The notes under the pieces are model-generated. The model worked only from the letters and a program-made list of their open reading frames with translations, made no database searches and was not told the DNA's origin. From positions 1 through 27,462 of the forward strand of contig JACPSF010000215.1 in the NCBI GenBank assembly GCA_016193385.1: a stretch of 27,462 nt of DNA, read 5' to 3'. Made by a program: the position numbers and the translations under genes. This document shows, piece by piece, positions 1-8,121 of this stretch. Each line of letters begins with the position of its first letter. Positions within the stretch are counted from its first letter, which is position 1. The stretch comes from Deltaproteobacteria bacterium (GTDB lineage: Bacteria > Desulfobacterota_B > Binatia > UBA9968).

Positions 1-1381
1 CGCCCATCAGCATCTTGGGATTGGGCAAAGGCAGCTCGTTCGGCGCCCGCCAGCCGATCAGTGCCTTGTACTCCTCAGCGCTGAGCTCGCCGCTCTCTAC
101 CTTCTCGCGCTGCAGCACCATTTGCGCCCACTGGTGGCTGCGGTACATCTTCGGGACCCTGACCTTCGGGATCTCGCCGTAAGGAATCATCCGCGCCGGC
201 TTTAGCGGAGTCCCCATGTCAATGGGGACAGAGCCGCCCGCCACGCCCCAGTTACCCATGATCGCCTGCAGGGCGCACGCGGCTCGAACCGCGTTTTCTC
301 CCCGACTCTTCCGCGGCGGTCCCCAACCCAACCAAAGCCAGGTTGGTTTTTTACTGGCATAGAGATGGGCAAACGCGCGGATGGTCTCGGCCGGAACGCC
401 GCAGATCTTCTCGGCCCACTCGGGCGTTTTCGGGGTGCCGTCATCTTTCCCCAAAATGTAGTCACTCCACTCCTCGAAGCCGCGCGGATCCACATTCTTT
501 TCCACGTAAGGCCGATCGTACAGGCTCTCGCTGATCACCACATGGCCCACGGCGAGCAACATCGCGGTATCGGTGCCGGGCTTGATCGGGATCCACTGGT
601 CGGCCAGCACTTCCGCTGCAACCGTGTAGCGGGGCTCGATGCAGATCACCGGCGTGCCGCGCTCGCGCGCCATGCGGAGGTAGTACGCCACTTGATGGCC
701 GGGGCCGAAGTGATTGATCGTAGGCTCGAAGCCCCACAACACGATCAGTTTGCTGTTCATGAGCACGTCGGCGGTATCGTTCGACGTCTGATTGTACGAC
801 CACCCTGGCACCCCACCCATCAAGTGCATCGCGAGCCGGCCGGGGTCTTTCGAGCACCAGCCCCATCCCTCGATCCCCGCACCCCAGAGGCCGAAAAGCC
901 GCTCGACCGCAGGGCTGGGCTGGTACGCGGTGGTGATAGAGTACGGTCCGTATTTGTCGACTATCTCCTCCATCTTGGAGGCCACCAGATCCAGCGCCTC
1001 ATCCCAGGAGATGCGCTCGTAGCGCCCCTCCATCCGTTTGCTTCCCGCAACGCGCTTCAAGGGATACAGGATCCGGTCAGGTGTGGTGGCCAGCTTGTGG
1101 AAGACCCAGCCCATGGGACAGCCTCTTAGCTGGAGGCGGTTCTTTATCAGATCTGTGTCATTCAGCACGCTATCTTCACGCCCCACACCCCGATTGTAAT
1201 GGTCATCCGGCTCGATGGCCGTGATCTTCCCATTCTTGCGTCTCACCTTCAGCAGGCAATGTCCCGCGCCGCAATTGATGACACAGCCCGTGTAAATAGA
1301 CTCCTCACCGGTATGGAGCGCTTTTAACTTCCCCACAACCGCCTCTCGCGGATTCTTCACTCGAGTTTGTATAGCTTCCAT
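1..1381 (-). CDS. DmsA-like molybdopterin oxidoreductase catalytic subunit (N-terminal 460 residues; 3' end off window)
   Basis: This is the N-terminal half of a DMSO-reductase-superfamily catalytic subunit. It is open in one frame from the start to the left edge. Cys33-x3-Cys37-x4-Cys42 with Cys88 (in RGCPMGW) should bind the FS0 [4Fe-4S] cluster. The DQWIPIKPGTD stretch and the YILGKDDG...KTPEWA stretch match DmsA-type (type III) subunits. The expected metal-ligand region reads GWCSKDPG, with Cys176 next to a Ser. The ATG at 1381 is preferred because GGAG lies 6 nt upstream and the protein then aligns from residue 1 with the paralogue at 5315-7876; an in-frame ATG at 1405 has no SD. It follows the DmsB-like gene by 16 nt, so the two probably form one enzyme. 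No RRxFLK twin-arginine leader is visible. The substrate is unknown. Confidence 0.88.
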   Translation of the reverse strand, partial: MEAIQTRVKNPREAVVGKLKALHTGEESIYTGCVINCGAGHCLLKVRRKNGKITAIEPDDHYNRGVGREDSVLNDTDLIKNRLQLRGCPMGWVFHKLATTPDRILYPLKRVAGSKRMEGRYERISWDEALDLVASKMEEIVDKYGPYSITTAYQPSPAVERLFGLWGAGIEGWGWCSKDPGRLAMHLMGGVPGWSYNQTSNDTADVLMNSKLIVLWGFEPTINHFGPGHQVAYYLRMARERGTPVICIEPRYTVAAEVLADQWIPIKPGTDTAMLLAVGHVVISESLYDRPYVEKNVDPRGFEEWSDYILGKDDGTPKTPEWAEKICGVPAETIRAFAHLYASKKPTWLWLGWGPPRKSRGENAVRAACALQAIMGNWGVAGGSVPIDMGTPLKPARMIPYGEIPKVRVPKMYRSHQWAQMVLQREKVESGELSAEEYKALIGWRAPNELPLPNPKMLMG

Positions 1382-1397
1382 AATTGGCTCCGTTTCC

Positions 1398-2153
1398 TTA
1401 CTCATCATTGCGGGTGGCGATCATCAGCTCTTCCACCGTCTTGGGTTTCAACACCAGCCGGTCTCTCCCAACCGTTCCCGCAGCAAGCCGGGTCACCGCA
1501 TCCTTATCCGTGAAGGTCGGCGGAAGATCGGTCGCGGCGAATGGCCCCCGCTGCTGCCATAGCTCCAGCACTTTATTCCCATCCCAAGGAACGAGCTGTT
1601 TTTTACCATCCCGGGGCTTGAACACCACCGATGGTCGAGTCTGGCTTCCGTCGGGTAGCCCCTCCAACGTGTCAAGTTCGCCGTATTTTTTTCTCAGCTC
1701 CTCTACCGGGCCGAAGTCCAGCGCGCGCAGCGAGCAGGCAGTCACGCAGATCGGGATGAGGCCTTCCTCGAGGCGATCGACGCACATAGTGCACTTGTGT
1801 GCCTTCTCCCCGGGACGGTCACTCGCGTAGACGATGGCGCCGTAGGGACACGCATCCCAGCACGCGCGCTCGCCCTCGCAGCGCTCCTGATCGACCAGAA
1901 CCGCCCCGTACTTATCCTCTTTGAAGATCGCCTCGTTGGGGCAGGCAGTCGCGCACGCCGGATTCTCGCAGTGGTAACAGTTGACGGCCAAAAGGCCCAA
2001 GCGGGTGTTGGGAAAGGCCCCTTGCTCCCACTGGTAGACGCGCATGTATTTGAGCGGCCCGGGTGGAAGATCATACCACCCTTTACAGGCGATGCTGCAG
2101 GCATGGCAGCCTGTACAGCGACTCTGATCGAAGAAAAAACCGTATTGGGTCAT
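1398..2153 (-). CDS. DmsB-like four-cluster ferredoxin electron-transfer subunit
   Basis: This 251-residue electron-transfer subunit has four Fe-S binding sets. They are Cys13/16/19/23, Cys59/62/67/71, Cys92/98/102 and Cys121/124/136/140. The third set is unusual: the second Cys of the usual CxxCxxCxxxC is Glu95, which suggests a [3Fe-4S] cluster or a Glu-ligated cluster. The C-terminal ~70 residues are a non-cluster tail. The ATG at 2153 has GAGGAG 7 nt upstream; a longer reading from 2201 adds 16 residues unlike the family. It sits just before the DmsA-like gene that runs off the left edge and 81 nt after alpha-5, and probably carries electrons from or to that DmsA-like subunit. There is no membrane anchor gene in view on this side. 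Confidence 0.9.
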   Translation of the reverse strand: MTQYGFFFDQSRCTGCHACSIACKGWYDLPPGPLKYMRVYQWEQGAFPNTRLGLLAVNCYHCENPACATACPNEAIFKEDKYGAVLVDQERCEGERACWDACPYGAIVYASDRPGEKAHKCTMCVDRLEEGLIPICVTACSLRALDFGPVEELRKKYGELDTLEGLPDGSQTRPSVVFKPRDGKKQLVPWDGNKVLELWQQRGPFAATDLPPTFTDKDAVTRLAAGTVGRDRLVLKPKTVEELMIATRNDE

Positions 2154-2234
2154 TTGGATTCTCCTCTCCGGCCACAGCAACCGCCATGACCTATAGGGCA
2201 CGTTCCGTTATTATTATGCGACAAATCGCTCACG

Positions 2235-5051
2235 TCATTCGGCATGAGTTGGTGCTTGCTTTATCTCGACGCGCGTATCCCGGTCACTGAAGCCAGGATA
2301 GTTGGCCATGGTAATGGGCCGGATCTGAAAATAGTCTCCGGCCAGCTCGATCGGATTCATCGGGGAGGCCATGACGTTTTTGAAATGGCGCCACCCCTTA
2401 AACTGGTAGTTTTCCCAGGCATGGTAGATCATCACCTGACCCGGCCTGACCGCGGGCGAGACCACGGCCTGAATCTTAAAGCTGGCCACGTCGTTACAGA
2501 CCTCGACGTCATCACCGTCATGGATCCCCCTCGAAGCGGCGTCCTTCGCGCTCATGAACATCACGGGCTGGCCCCGCTGAAGCTGGAGCATCAAGGAGTC
2601 ATCGACCTGGTCGCTGTGAATGCTCCACCGGGCATGCCCCCCGGTGACCTTGAGCGGATAGTTGCCCCCGGCCAGCGGCTGATCCTTATGCACCGGCAGA
2701 TCCTCACCCAGTTCTCTAAACAGCTCGTGGTCAATTAGGAACTGGAGTCGCCGCGTCAGCGTCGGATAGGGATCCTTTCTCTCCGTATGCCAGGTGAGCG
2801 GGACCACGGGCTCCCCCGGAACTATGTCGCAGGCATTCCCTATGGAACGCATGCCCGTGCCCACGCCCGTGTAATGAGCCAATCCCCGCTCCCGGAACTC
2901 CTCCCAATCTATTTCCTCCACGTTGCTCGCATTCAGAAAGGCATCCCTGGCAACCCCCTCCGCATCGTCTTCACCGTAGAGCCCGCCAAAGGTCACCTTG
3001 TCCTCTAGGCCGGCGAAACGGCGCTCCACGCCGTTGCTGTCCTTATAGCTCTCCACCCCGCGCTGGCGCGCCCGCTCCTCGATCTTGCGGGCGAGCAAGC
3101 AAAACATCTTCCACTCTCCCATGGAATCGTAAAGGGGCTCAACGGCCTGGTTGACGACATGAACGAAAGGCTGGACGGGCGACCCGACCATAAAGGTGGA
3201 TGTCTTCTCGTACCAGGTGCAGGCAGGCAGAACGATGTCGGAATAAAGCGCCGTGGTATTCCAGCGCCAGTCGATCGACACCAGAAAGCGGAGCTTGGGT
3301 AAAAACTTCTCAAGCAATGTATCCGTGCATCGCGCCCGCCGGAGAAAATTGCCTCCCAGGGCAAACATCATCCGCGGCTGTTTGTCCGGCCCGGGGGCCA
3401 TAAACTGCCACTTCTTCGCAAACGCCTCACGGACATAATCCCCGATCGGGCGCTTCAGATAAGGGTCCCACCCGGGATTTTTTTCGCACAGGTCGAGAAT
3501 ACCGCCGTGGATGTAGTACATGAGCGAGGTCGGCGTGATCCGCCCCGAAGCGAAAGAGTCGTGAACGTATTCGTATAGGATCATCTCGTCGGTGTACCCC
3601 TCTTCCCTCCACTGGGCGAAGCGGGGATCTCCGCCGGCCGCGGACAGAATCACCTGGTCACCGCGCCGCTCCAGGCCCCCGATCGAGGTATCCAGGCCCA
3701 TCATCGAGAAGGCGCTGTAGGTCGCGCCTTTATGACCGATGTGACCACACAGGGCAAAGACGAGAAGAATGGCCCGTTCGATCAGATCCCCATGGTAAAA
3801 CTTGCCCCAATTGTAGGTGCTGATGTTGACCACGCCCTTGGCCTTTGCGATCTCCCGGGCCAATTGCTCGATCAGACGAGGCGATACGCCGCTGACCTGG
3901 CTCGCCTGCTCGGGCATGTAGTGCCGGTCTAGATGGGCGCGCAGGCGCTCCATGAGCGGCTTGACAGCGACCGCACCGTGCAGGGTTTGAACCTGGTAGG
4001 TCCCCTCCAACGCCGGCGCCAACCCGTTGAGAGCCAGGCTTTTCCTCGGCGCCTCCGCAAGCTCGCCTGAGCCAAGGTCCCAGAGATAAAAGATATCTTC
4101 ACGCCCTCCAGCCTTGAGATCTTTTTCCCGCAAAAACCTGCCGGTGGACTCCACCACTAAAAGAGGAAGGTCGGTCTGCTCCCGAACAAACTCTTCCTTG
4201 CACAGTTTCTCTCGTAGGATCACCTGGCAAATAGAGAGGGCCAGGGCTGCGTCGCTGCCGACGTTCACCGGCACCCAGAGATCGGCATGAACGGCTGAAG
4301 GACTGTAGTCAGGAGAAATCGTCACCACCTTCGTGCCGTTGTAACGGGCCTCAGCGATAAAGTGAAAGTTGGGGATGTTCGTATACGCGGGATTCCCGCC
4401 CCAAATGAGAATCATGTCGGAGTAAAACCAGTTGTCGGCAGAGTCCGCGACGATCACCTTGCCCATCGTGACCGCCACGCCTTGATGCTCATCGCCGTTG
4501 TCGGCGGTTACATTGGAAAGCGGCGCTCCCAAAGCAAGAAGAAAGGCCGAGGGCCCGGCCCCCTCGCTGCCCGCATTCATCACCCGGGTTCCACCCGCCT
4601 GGACGATCGCGTCCGGGCCCTCCTTTGTTGCGGTATCGATAATAGCATCGGCAACTTCCGTGAGGGCCTGATCCCAACTGATGCGCTTCCACTTCCCTTG
4701 GCCCCGCTCGCCAACCCGCTTCATCGGGTACTTGATCCGAGTGGGATCGTAGACTCGGTGGACGTAGCAGGCGCCCTTCTGACAACCGCGCGGGTTGAAG
4801 TCAGGAACCAGCGGGTCGTTGCGCCGGGGGTAATTGGCCGCCTGCTCCTCCCGCACCACCACCCCGTCTTTAACGTAGAGATTAAAGTTGCAGGCCTGCT
4901 GGTAAGCGCAGTTGGTAAGGTGCGAGCTCTTCACCACTTTGTCCCAGCGCCAGGGAGTGCGCCGAACCTCGCCTAGTGAAAAATCAGGGGTCTCGGGAAG
5001 GCCACCCCCATTTACCTCCAAACCCTCCAGTTCTAACTCTAGAGCAATCAT
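2235..5051 (-). CDS. EbdA-like type II DMSO reductase family catalytic alpha subunit (alpha-5)
   Basis: This 938-residue molybdo-bis-pterin subunit is related to ethylbenzene dehydrogenase, DMS dehydrogenase and NarG alpha subunits. FS0 ligands are His44-x3-Cys48-x5-Cys54 and Cys90 in RGCQKG. The probable Mo ligand is Asp187 in NGDEHQG, where type II enzymes have GDxNxG. The block REQTDLPLLV...FLREKDL is typical of EbdA-like proteins. The ATG at 5051 makes the N-terminus (MIALELELEGLE) match alpha-1 and alpha-4; an upstream start at 5186 would overlap the YHS gene and is rejected. No twin-arginine leader is present. It is closest to alpha-1 in this window, including at the DNA level. It starts 32 nt after a YHS-domain gene. 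The reaction may be water-dependent hydroxylation or oxyanion/sulfur redox chemistry; the substrate is unknown. Confidence 0.9.
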   Translation of the reverse strand: MIALELELEGLEVNGGGLPETPDFSLGEVRRTPWRWDKVVKSSHLTNCAYQQACNFNLYVKDGVVVREEQAANYPRRNDPLVPDFNPRGCQKGACYVHRVYDPTRIKYPMKRVGERGQGKWKRISWDQALTEVADAIIDTATKEGPDAIVQAGGTRVMNAGSEGAGPSAFLLALGAPLSNVTADNGDEHQGVAVTMGKVIVADSADNWFYSDMILIWGGNPAYTNIPNFHFIAEARYNGTKVVTISPDYSPSAVHADLWVPVNVGSDAALALSICQVILREKLCKEEFVREQTDLPLLVVESTGRFLREKDLKAGGREDIFYLWDLGSGELAEAPRKSLALNGLAPALEGTYQVQTLHGAVAVKPLMERLRAHLDRHYMPEQASQVSGVSPRLIEQLAREIAKAKGVVNISTYNWGKFYHGDLIERAILLVFALCGHIGHKGATYSAFSMMGLDTSIGGLERRGDQVILSAAGGDPRFAQWREEGYTDEMILYEYVHDSFASGRITPTSLMYYIHGGILDLCEKNPGWDPYLKRPIGDYVREAFAKKWQFMAPGPDKQPRMMFALGGNFLRRARCTDTLLEKFLPKLRFLVSIDWRWNTTALYSDIVLPACTWYEKTSTFMVGSPVQPFVHVVNQAVEPLYDSMGEWKMFCLLARKIEERARQRGVESYKDSNGVERRFAGLEDKVTFGGLYGEDDAEGVARDAFLNASNVEEIDWEEFRERGLAHYTGVGTGMRSIGNACDIVPGEPVVPLTWHTERKDPYPTLTRRLQFLIDHELFRELGEDLPVHKDQPLAGGNYPLKVTGGHARWSIHSDQVDDSLMLQLQRGQPVMFMSAKDAASRGIHDGDDVEVCNDVASFKIQAVVSPAVRPGQVMIYHAWENYQFKGWRHFKNVMASPMNPIELAGDYFQIRPITMANYPGFSDRDTRVEIKQAPTHAE

Positions 5052-5083
5052 TTCCCGATCAAGTCGTCCGGTCCGCGGAAGCC

Positions 5084-5287
5084 TTACATATCCCCGAGAA
5101 ACATGCGGGGGTCGTAGCCCGGCTCTTTTTCCCCTTCTTTCTCCGTAACGTATTTCTGGGGATCGCGCTGGAAGGTGGCGCGACATTTCTTGTCACAGAA
5201 GTAGATAACCTTGCCCCAGAAACGTGCCTTGCCTCCGGGCGCAGCCTTCTCATCAACTTCTTTCTTGCATACAGGATCGATCACCAT
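5084..5287 (-). CDS. YHS-domain small protein (67 aa), upstream of alpha-5
   Basis: This is a single YHS domain filling the whole protein. It opens with DPVCKKEVDE, then has an aromatic stretch and the YFCDKKC motif, followed by FQRDPQKY. Three Cys residues are placed as in YHS domains, which are found near metal transporters and are thought to bind metal. The ATG at 5287 has a strong SD, AAGGAGGT, 6 nt upstream, so translation should be efficient. It lies between a DmsA-like gene (27 nt upstream) and alpha-5 (32 nt downstream). It is a clear paralogue of the protein at 7907-8110; both share DPVC, GGK-RFWGK and the FC-x3-C element. A role as metallochaperone or small accessory subunit for the neighbouring molybdoenzymes is inference from context only. 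Confidence 0.88.
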   Translation of the reverse strand: MVIDPVCKKEVDEKAAPGGKARFWGKVIYFCDKKCRATFQRDPQKYVTEKEGEKEPGYDPRMFLGDM

Positions 5288-5314
5288 GAGTAACCTCCTT
5301 GGCTCATTCCTGCT

Positions 5315-7876
5315 TCACCGAACTCCAACATTCCGTTCGACTTCGACCAGGTTGGTGACCGGGGGAGCCGTGACAGGGCTCTCCATATCGGTAAAGAAAA
5401 TATTCGGCGTGCACCCCCAGTCCACCCCGTCCTTGTCCGGCTCGTAATTGCCGCCGTGATGAATCACGACCATCCCGGGCAGAATCCGGGAAGTGACGTA
5501 GGCCGGAAGAACTCCCACACCCTTGTCGTTATGAATCCTGACTAAATCCCCGTCCTTAATTCCCCTAGCTTGGGCGTCCGCGGCATTCATCCAGATGGCG
5601 TGGCGATAACAATCGCCACGCAACCAGGGGATGTTCCAAAAGGTGGTGTGATTGCGATACCTCGGATAGCAGCTCAAAAGCATCAAGGGGAAACGCTTCA
5701 CGTCGGCATGCTCCATGCCTCGGTATATGGGCTGATAAGCTGCGAAAGGAGCTAGATCCCGCCAGTCGTTAGGGAGGTTGTCAATCAGCTGGCCGTGATC
5801 ATCGAAGTGGAGCTTCCCCCGCTGCGACTCGTCGTCAATAATATGGCTATAAAGCTCAATCTTGCCACTCCGAGTCTTCAGAGGCTTTCCCCCCTCGATA
5901 AAATTCTTGTATCCGTGCCAGGGCTCGTCATACGACTCATCCACATTGATCAGGCAGCTCTTCGTGAACTTTTTCCATCCGGGAGCCTTAACCCCTTCCT
6001 TTTTCAGCTTCTTGGCAAGCTCACGGTATTCATCTTGGAGGTATTCCTCCCAGCACTCGTCCCAGTTATTACCTGTGTAGTGGCGGTTGTACTCCTCACC
6101 AATGCCCAGCCGGCGCGCCAGCTCAGAGTAGAGCCAGTCGTCCGGTTTTGCTTCTCCCTGTGGCGGAACAACCCCGGGGAGGAACGTGTAGTTTGCGAAG
6201 CCTCCATAGCCCGCGGTCTGAATTGTCCGTTGCTCCAGCGTCATCTCAGTCAGAGGAAAGACCACGTCAGCGTGACGGGCCATCGAAGCCATCTGGGTAC
6301 CCGCCCACACAACAAACTCGAGCTTGTCGAGCGCCTTGAGCTGATCATTTGTCGAATCGACGTTGTTATTGAGCGTGTTCGTACCCGGACCATAGTAGGT
6401 TCCCCAAAGCATCATCCTGGGATTGGGCAAAGTCTCTTCTATGGCAGCCCCATTGTCCTCAATGGTGTCTTCGACTCCGGCGCCTGCGGCTCCCCCAGCC
6501 CAAACCCTTGACAAGGGCCGCTTGGGAAGAGAGCCAGTACGCCATCCGATCTTTCGTTTGTATTCTTCGACGCTCATCTCGCCGGAGCGGACCTTATCCA
6601 AAAGCAGAACCATCTGCGCCCACTTATGGCTGCGGTACATCTTCGGAACCATTTTCCTCGGAATATCTCCGTACGGCATGAGCACGTTGGGCTTGTCGCG
6701 ACAACGCAAATGAAGGGGCACGGAACCTCCCGCCATACCCCAATTGCCCATAATGGCCTGGAGACTAGCCGCCCCACGAGCCGTGTTTTCCCCCCGGCTC
6801 TTCCTGTCTATTCCGTAGCCTTTCCACAGCCAGGTAGGTTTCATCCGCGCATAGAGGCGAGCGAATCCCCGAATCGTCTCCGCCGGCACAGCGCAGACCT
6901 TCTCCGCCCATTCGGGCGTCTTCTCGATACCATCGGTCTCGCCAAGAATATAGGCGCGCCACTTCTCGAAGCCGTGGAGATCCACGTACTTTTCAACGAA
7001 CTCTTTGTTATATAGATTCTCTTTGATGAGCACGTTGGCCACGGCGAGCATCATGGCCGCATCCGTCCCGGGCTTGATGGGAATCCACTGATCCGCTAGG
7101 ACCTCCGCAGCGACCGTGTACCGGCAGTCTATACAAATGACCGGCGTGCCTCGCTCTCTAGCCATCTTGATGTAGTAGGCCAACTGGTGCCCAGGTCCAA
7201 AGTGTGTAATTGTCGGCTCAAAGCCCCAAAGGACGATCATTTTGGAATTCATCAGGAAATCAGCCATGTCGTTGGAGCCTTCACCGTAGGACCAACCTGG
7301 CACCCCTGCCATGAGGTGCATGGCAAGCCGCCCAGGATCCATAGAGCACCATCCCCATCCCTCGATCCCTGCACCCCACAGACCAAATAGCCGCTCAAGC
7401 CGCGCATTGGGCGCATACGGAGTAAACACAGAGTAAGGCCCATAGCGATCCACCACCTCATTCATCTTGTTGGCCACAAGGTCGAGAGCTTCATCCCAGG
7501 TGATGCGCTCGAATTTTCCCTCTCCCCTCTTGCTCCCTTCCACGCGCTTCATCGGATAGAGAATGCGCTCAGGCGAGTAGGCGAGCTTGTGGAACATCCA
7601 GCCCATAGGACAACCCCGAACCTGAAGCCGGTTTTTGATCAGATCGAGATCGGAGACAACCGTGTCCTCCCGCCCAATGCCGCGGTTGTAATGGTCGTCG
7701 GGTTCGATGGCGGTCACCTTGCCATCGCGCCGGCGGACCTTGAGCACACACTGGCTCCCGCCGCAGTTGATGCGACAGCCCGTGTAAAGCACCTCCTCGC
7801 CGGCATGAAGGCCCTTGAGCTTCTTGAGGATAGCGGCACGGTGCGCTCTCTTTCCGGAATTGCTCCTTGACTCCAT
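5315..7876 (-). CDS. DmsA-like molybdopterin oxidoreductase catalytic subunit (853 aa)
   Basis: This is a complete paralogue of the partial protein at 1-1381. FS0 Cys are 34, 38, 43 and 89. The ligand region is GWGWCSMDPG (Cys177, Ser178). DQWIPIKPGTD and AYILGETDG...KTPEWA match DmsA. The C-terminus has the pterin-binding end with WMNAADAQARGIKDGD and a final NLVEVERNV. The ATG at 7876 matches the paralogue's start; a GTG six bases earlier (7882) has a better-spaced AGAGG and is a real alternative. No twin-arginine leader is visible, whereas E. coli DmsA has one. No DmsB gene is directly attached; the nearest is at 1398-2153. It lies between two YHS genes, with gaps of about 30 nt on each side. 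The substrate is unknown. Confidence 0.9.
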   Translation of the reverse strand: MESRSNSGKRAHRAAILKKLKGLHAGEEVLYTGCRINCGGSQCVLKVRRRDGKVTAIEPDDHYNRGIGREDTVVSDLDLIKNRLQVRGCPMGWMFHKLAYSPERILYPMKRVEGSKRGEGKFERITWDEALDLVANKMNEVVDRYGPYSVFTPYAPNARLERLFGLWGAGIEGWGWCSMDPGRLAMHLMAGVPGWSYGEGSNDMADFLMNSKMIVLWGFEPTITHFGPGHQLAYYIKMARERGTPVICIDCRYTVAAEVLADQWIPIKPGTDAAMMLAVANVLIKENLYNKEFVEKYVDLHGFEKWRAYILGETDGIEKTPEWAEKVCAVPAETIRGFARLYARMKPTWLWKGYGIDRKSRGENTARGAASLQAIMGNWGMAGGSVPLHLRCRDKPNVLMPYGDIPRKMVPKMYRSHKWAQMVLLLDKVRSGEMSVEEYKRKIGWRTGSLPKRPLSRVWAGGAAGAGVEDTIEDNGAAIEETLPNPRMMLWGTYYGPGTNTLNNNVDSTNDQLKALDKLEFVVWAGTQMASMARHADVVFPLTEMTLEQRTIQTAGYGGFANYTFLPGVVPPQGEAKPDDWLYSELARRLGIGEEYNRHYTGNNWDECWEEYLQDEYRELAKKLKKEGVKAPGWKKFTKSCLINVDESYDEPWHGYKNFIEGGKPLKTRSGKIELYSHIIDDESQRGKLHFDDHGQLIDNLPNDWRDLAPFAAYQPIYRGMEHADVKRFPLMLLSCYPRYRNHTTFWNIPWLRGDCYRHAIWMNAADAQARGIKDGDLVRIHNDKGVGVLPAYVTSRILPGMVVIHHGGNYEPDKDGVDWGCTPNIFFTDMESPVTAPPVTNLVEVERNVGVR

Positions 7877-7906
7877 GTTCACCTCACGCCTCTTTCCGTT
7901 CTTTTC

Positions 7907-8110
7907 TCAGCTGCGCCAATCATCGGGGAGTTTGCTGTAATGGGGGCCCTTTCCTGCCGCGACGTCCGATGTATACTTCTGGGGTTCATGGCGGAAAGCG
8001 TTGCGGCAAGCCTCCGAGCAAAAGAAGAAAAGTTTACCCCAGAAACGCACCTTGCCCCCTGGCGGATTTTTTTCGTCAACTTGCTTTTGGCAGACTGGAT
8101 CACTGGCCAT
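7907..8110 (-). CDS. YHS-domain small protein (67 aa), upstream of a DmsA-like gene
   Basis: This second single-YHS protein starts MASDPVCQKQVDEK and contains the FFCSEAC motif and FRHEPQKY. Its Cys spacing is the same as in the paralogue at 5084-5287. The ATG at 8110 is chosen because AGGAGG lies 6 nt upstream; a longer reading from the GTG at 8125 would translate the SD itself. It begins 11 nt after the broken alpha-4 gene and ends about 30 nt before the DmsA-like gene. Metal binding is known or suspected for the family. Repeated placement just upstream of molybdoenzyme genes suggests a linked accessory role, which is inferred. Confidence 0.87.
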   Translation of the reverse strand: MASDPVCQKQVDEKNPPGGKVRFWGKLFFFCSEACRNAFRHEPQKYTSDVAAGKGPHYSKLPDDWRS

Positions 8111-8121
8111 GATTCGCCTCC

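Noticed and set aside
365..1129. 254-residue plus-strand reading frame opposite the left-edge DmsA-like gene
   Set aside because: It is antisense to a clearly conserved molybdoenzyme frame and its protein shows no domain logic; high GC keeps the opposite frame open.
5052..5186. 45-residue N-terminal extension of alpha-5
   Set aside because: It overlaps the YHS gene in another frame; the MIALELELEG start matches alpha-1 and alpha-4.
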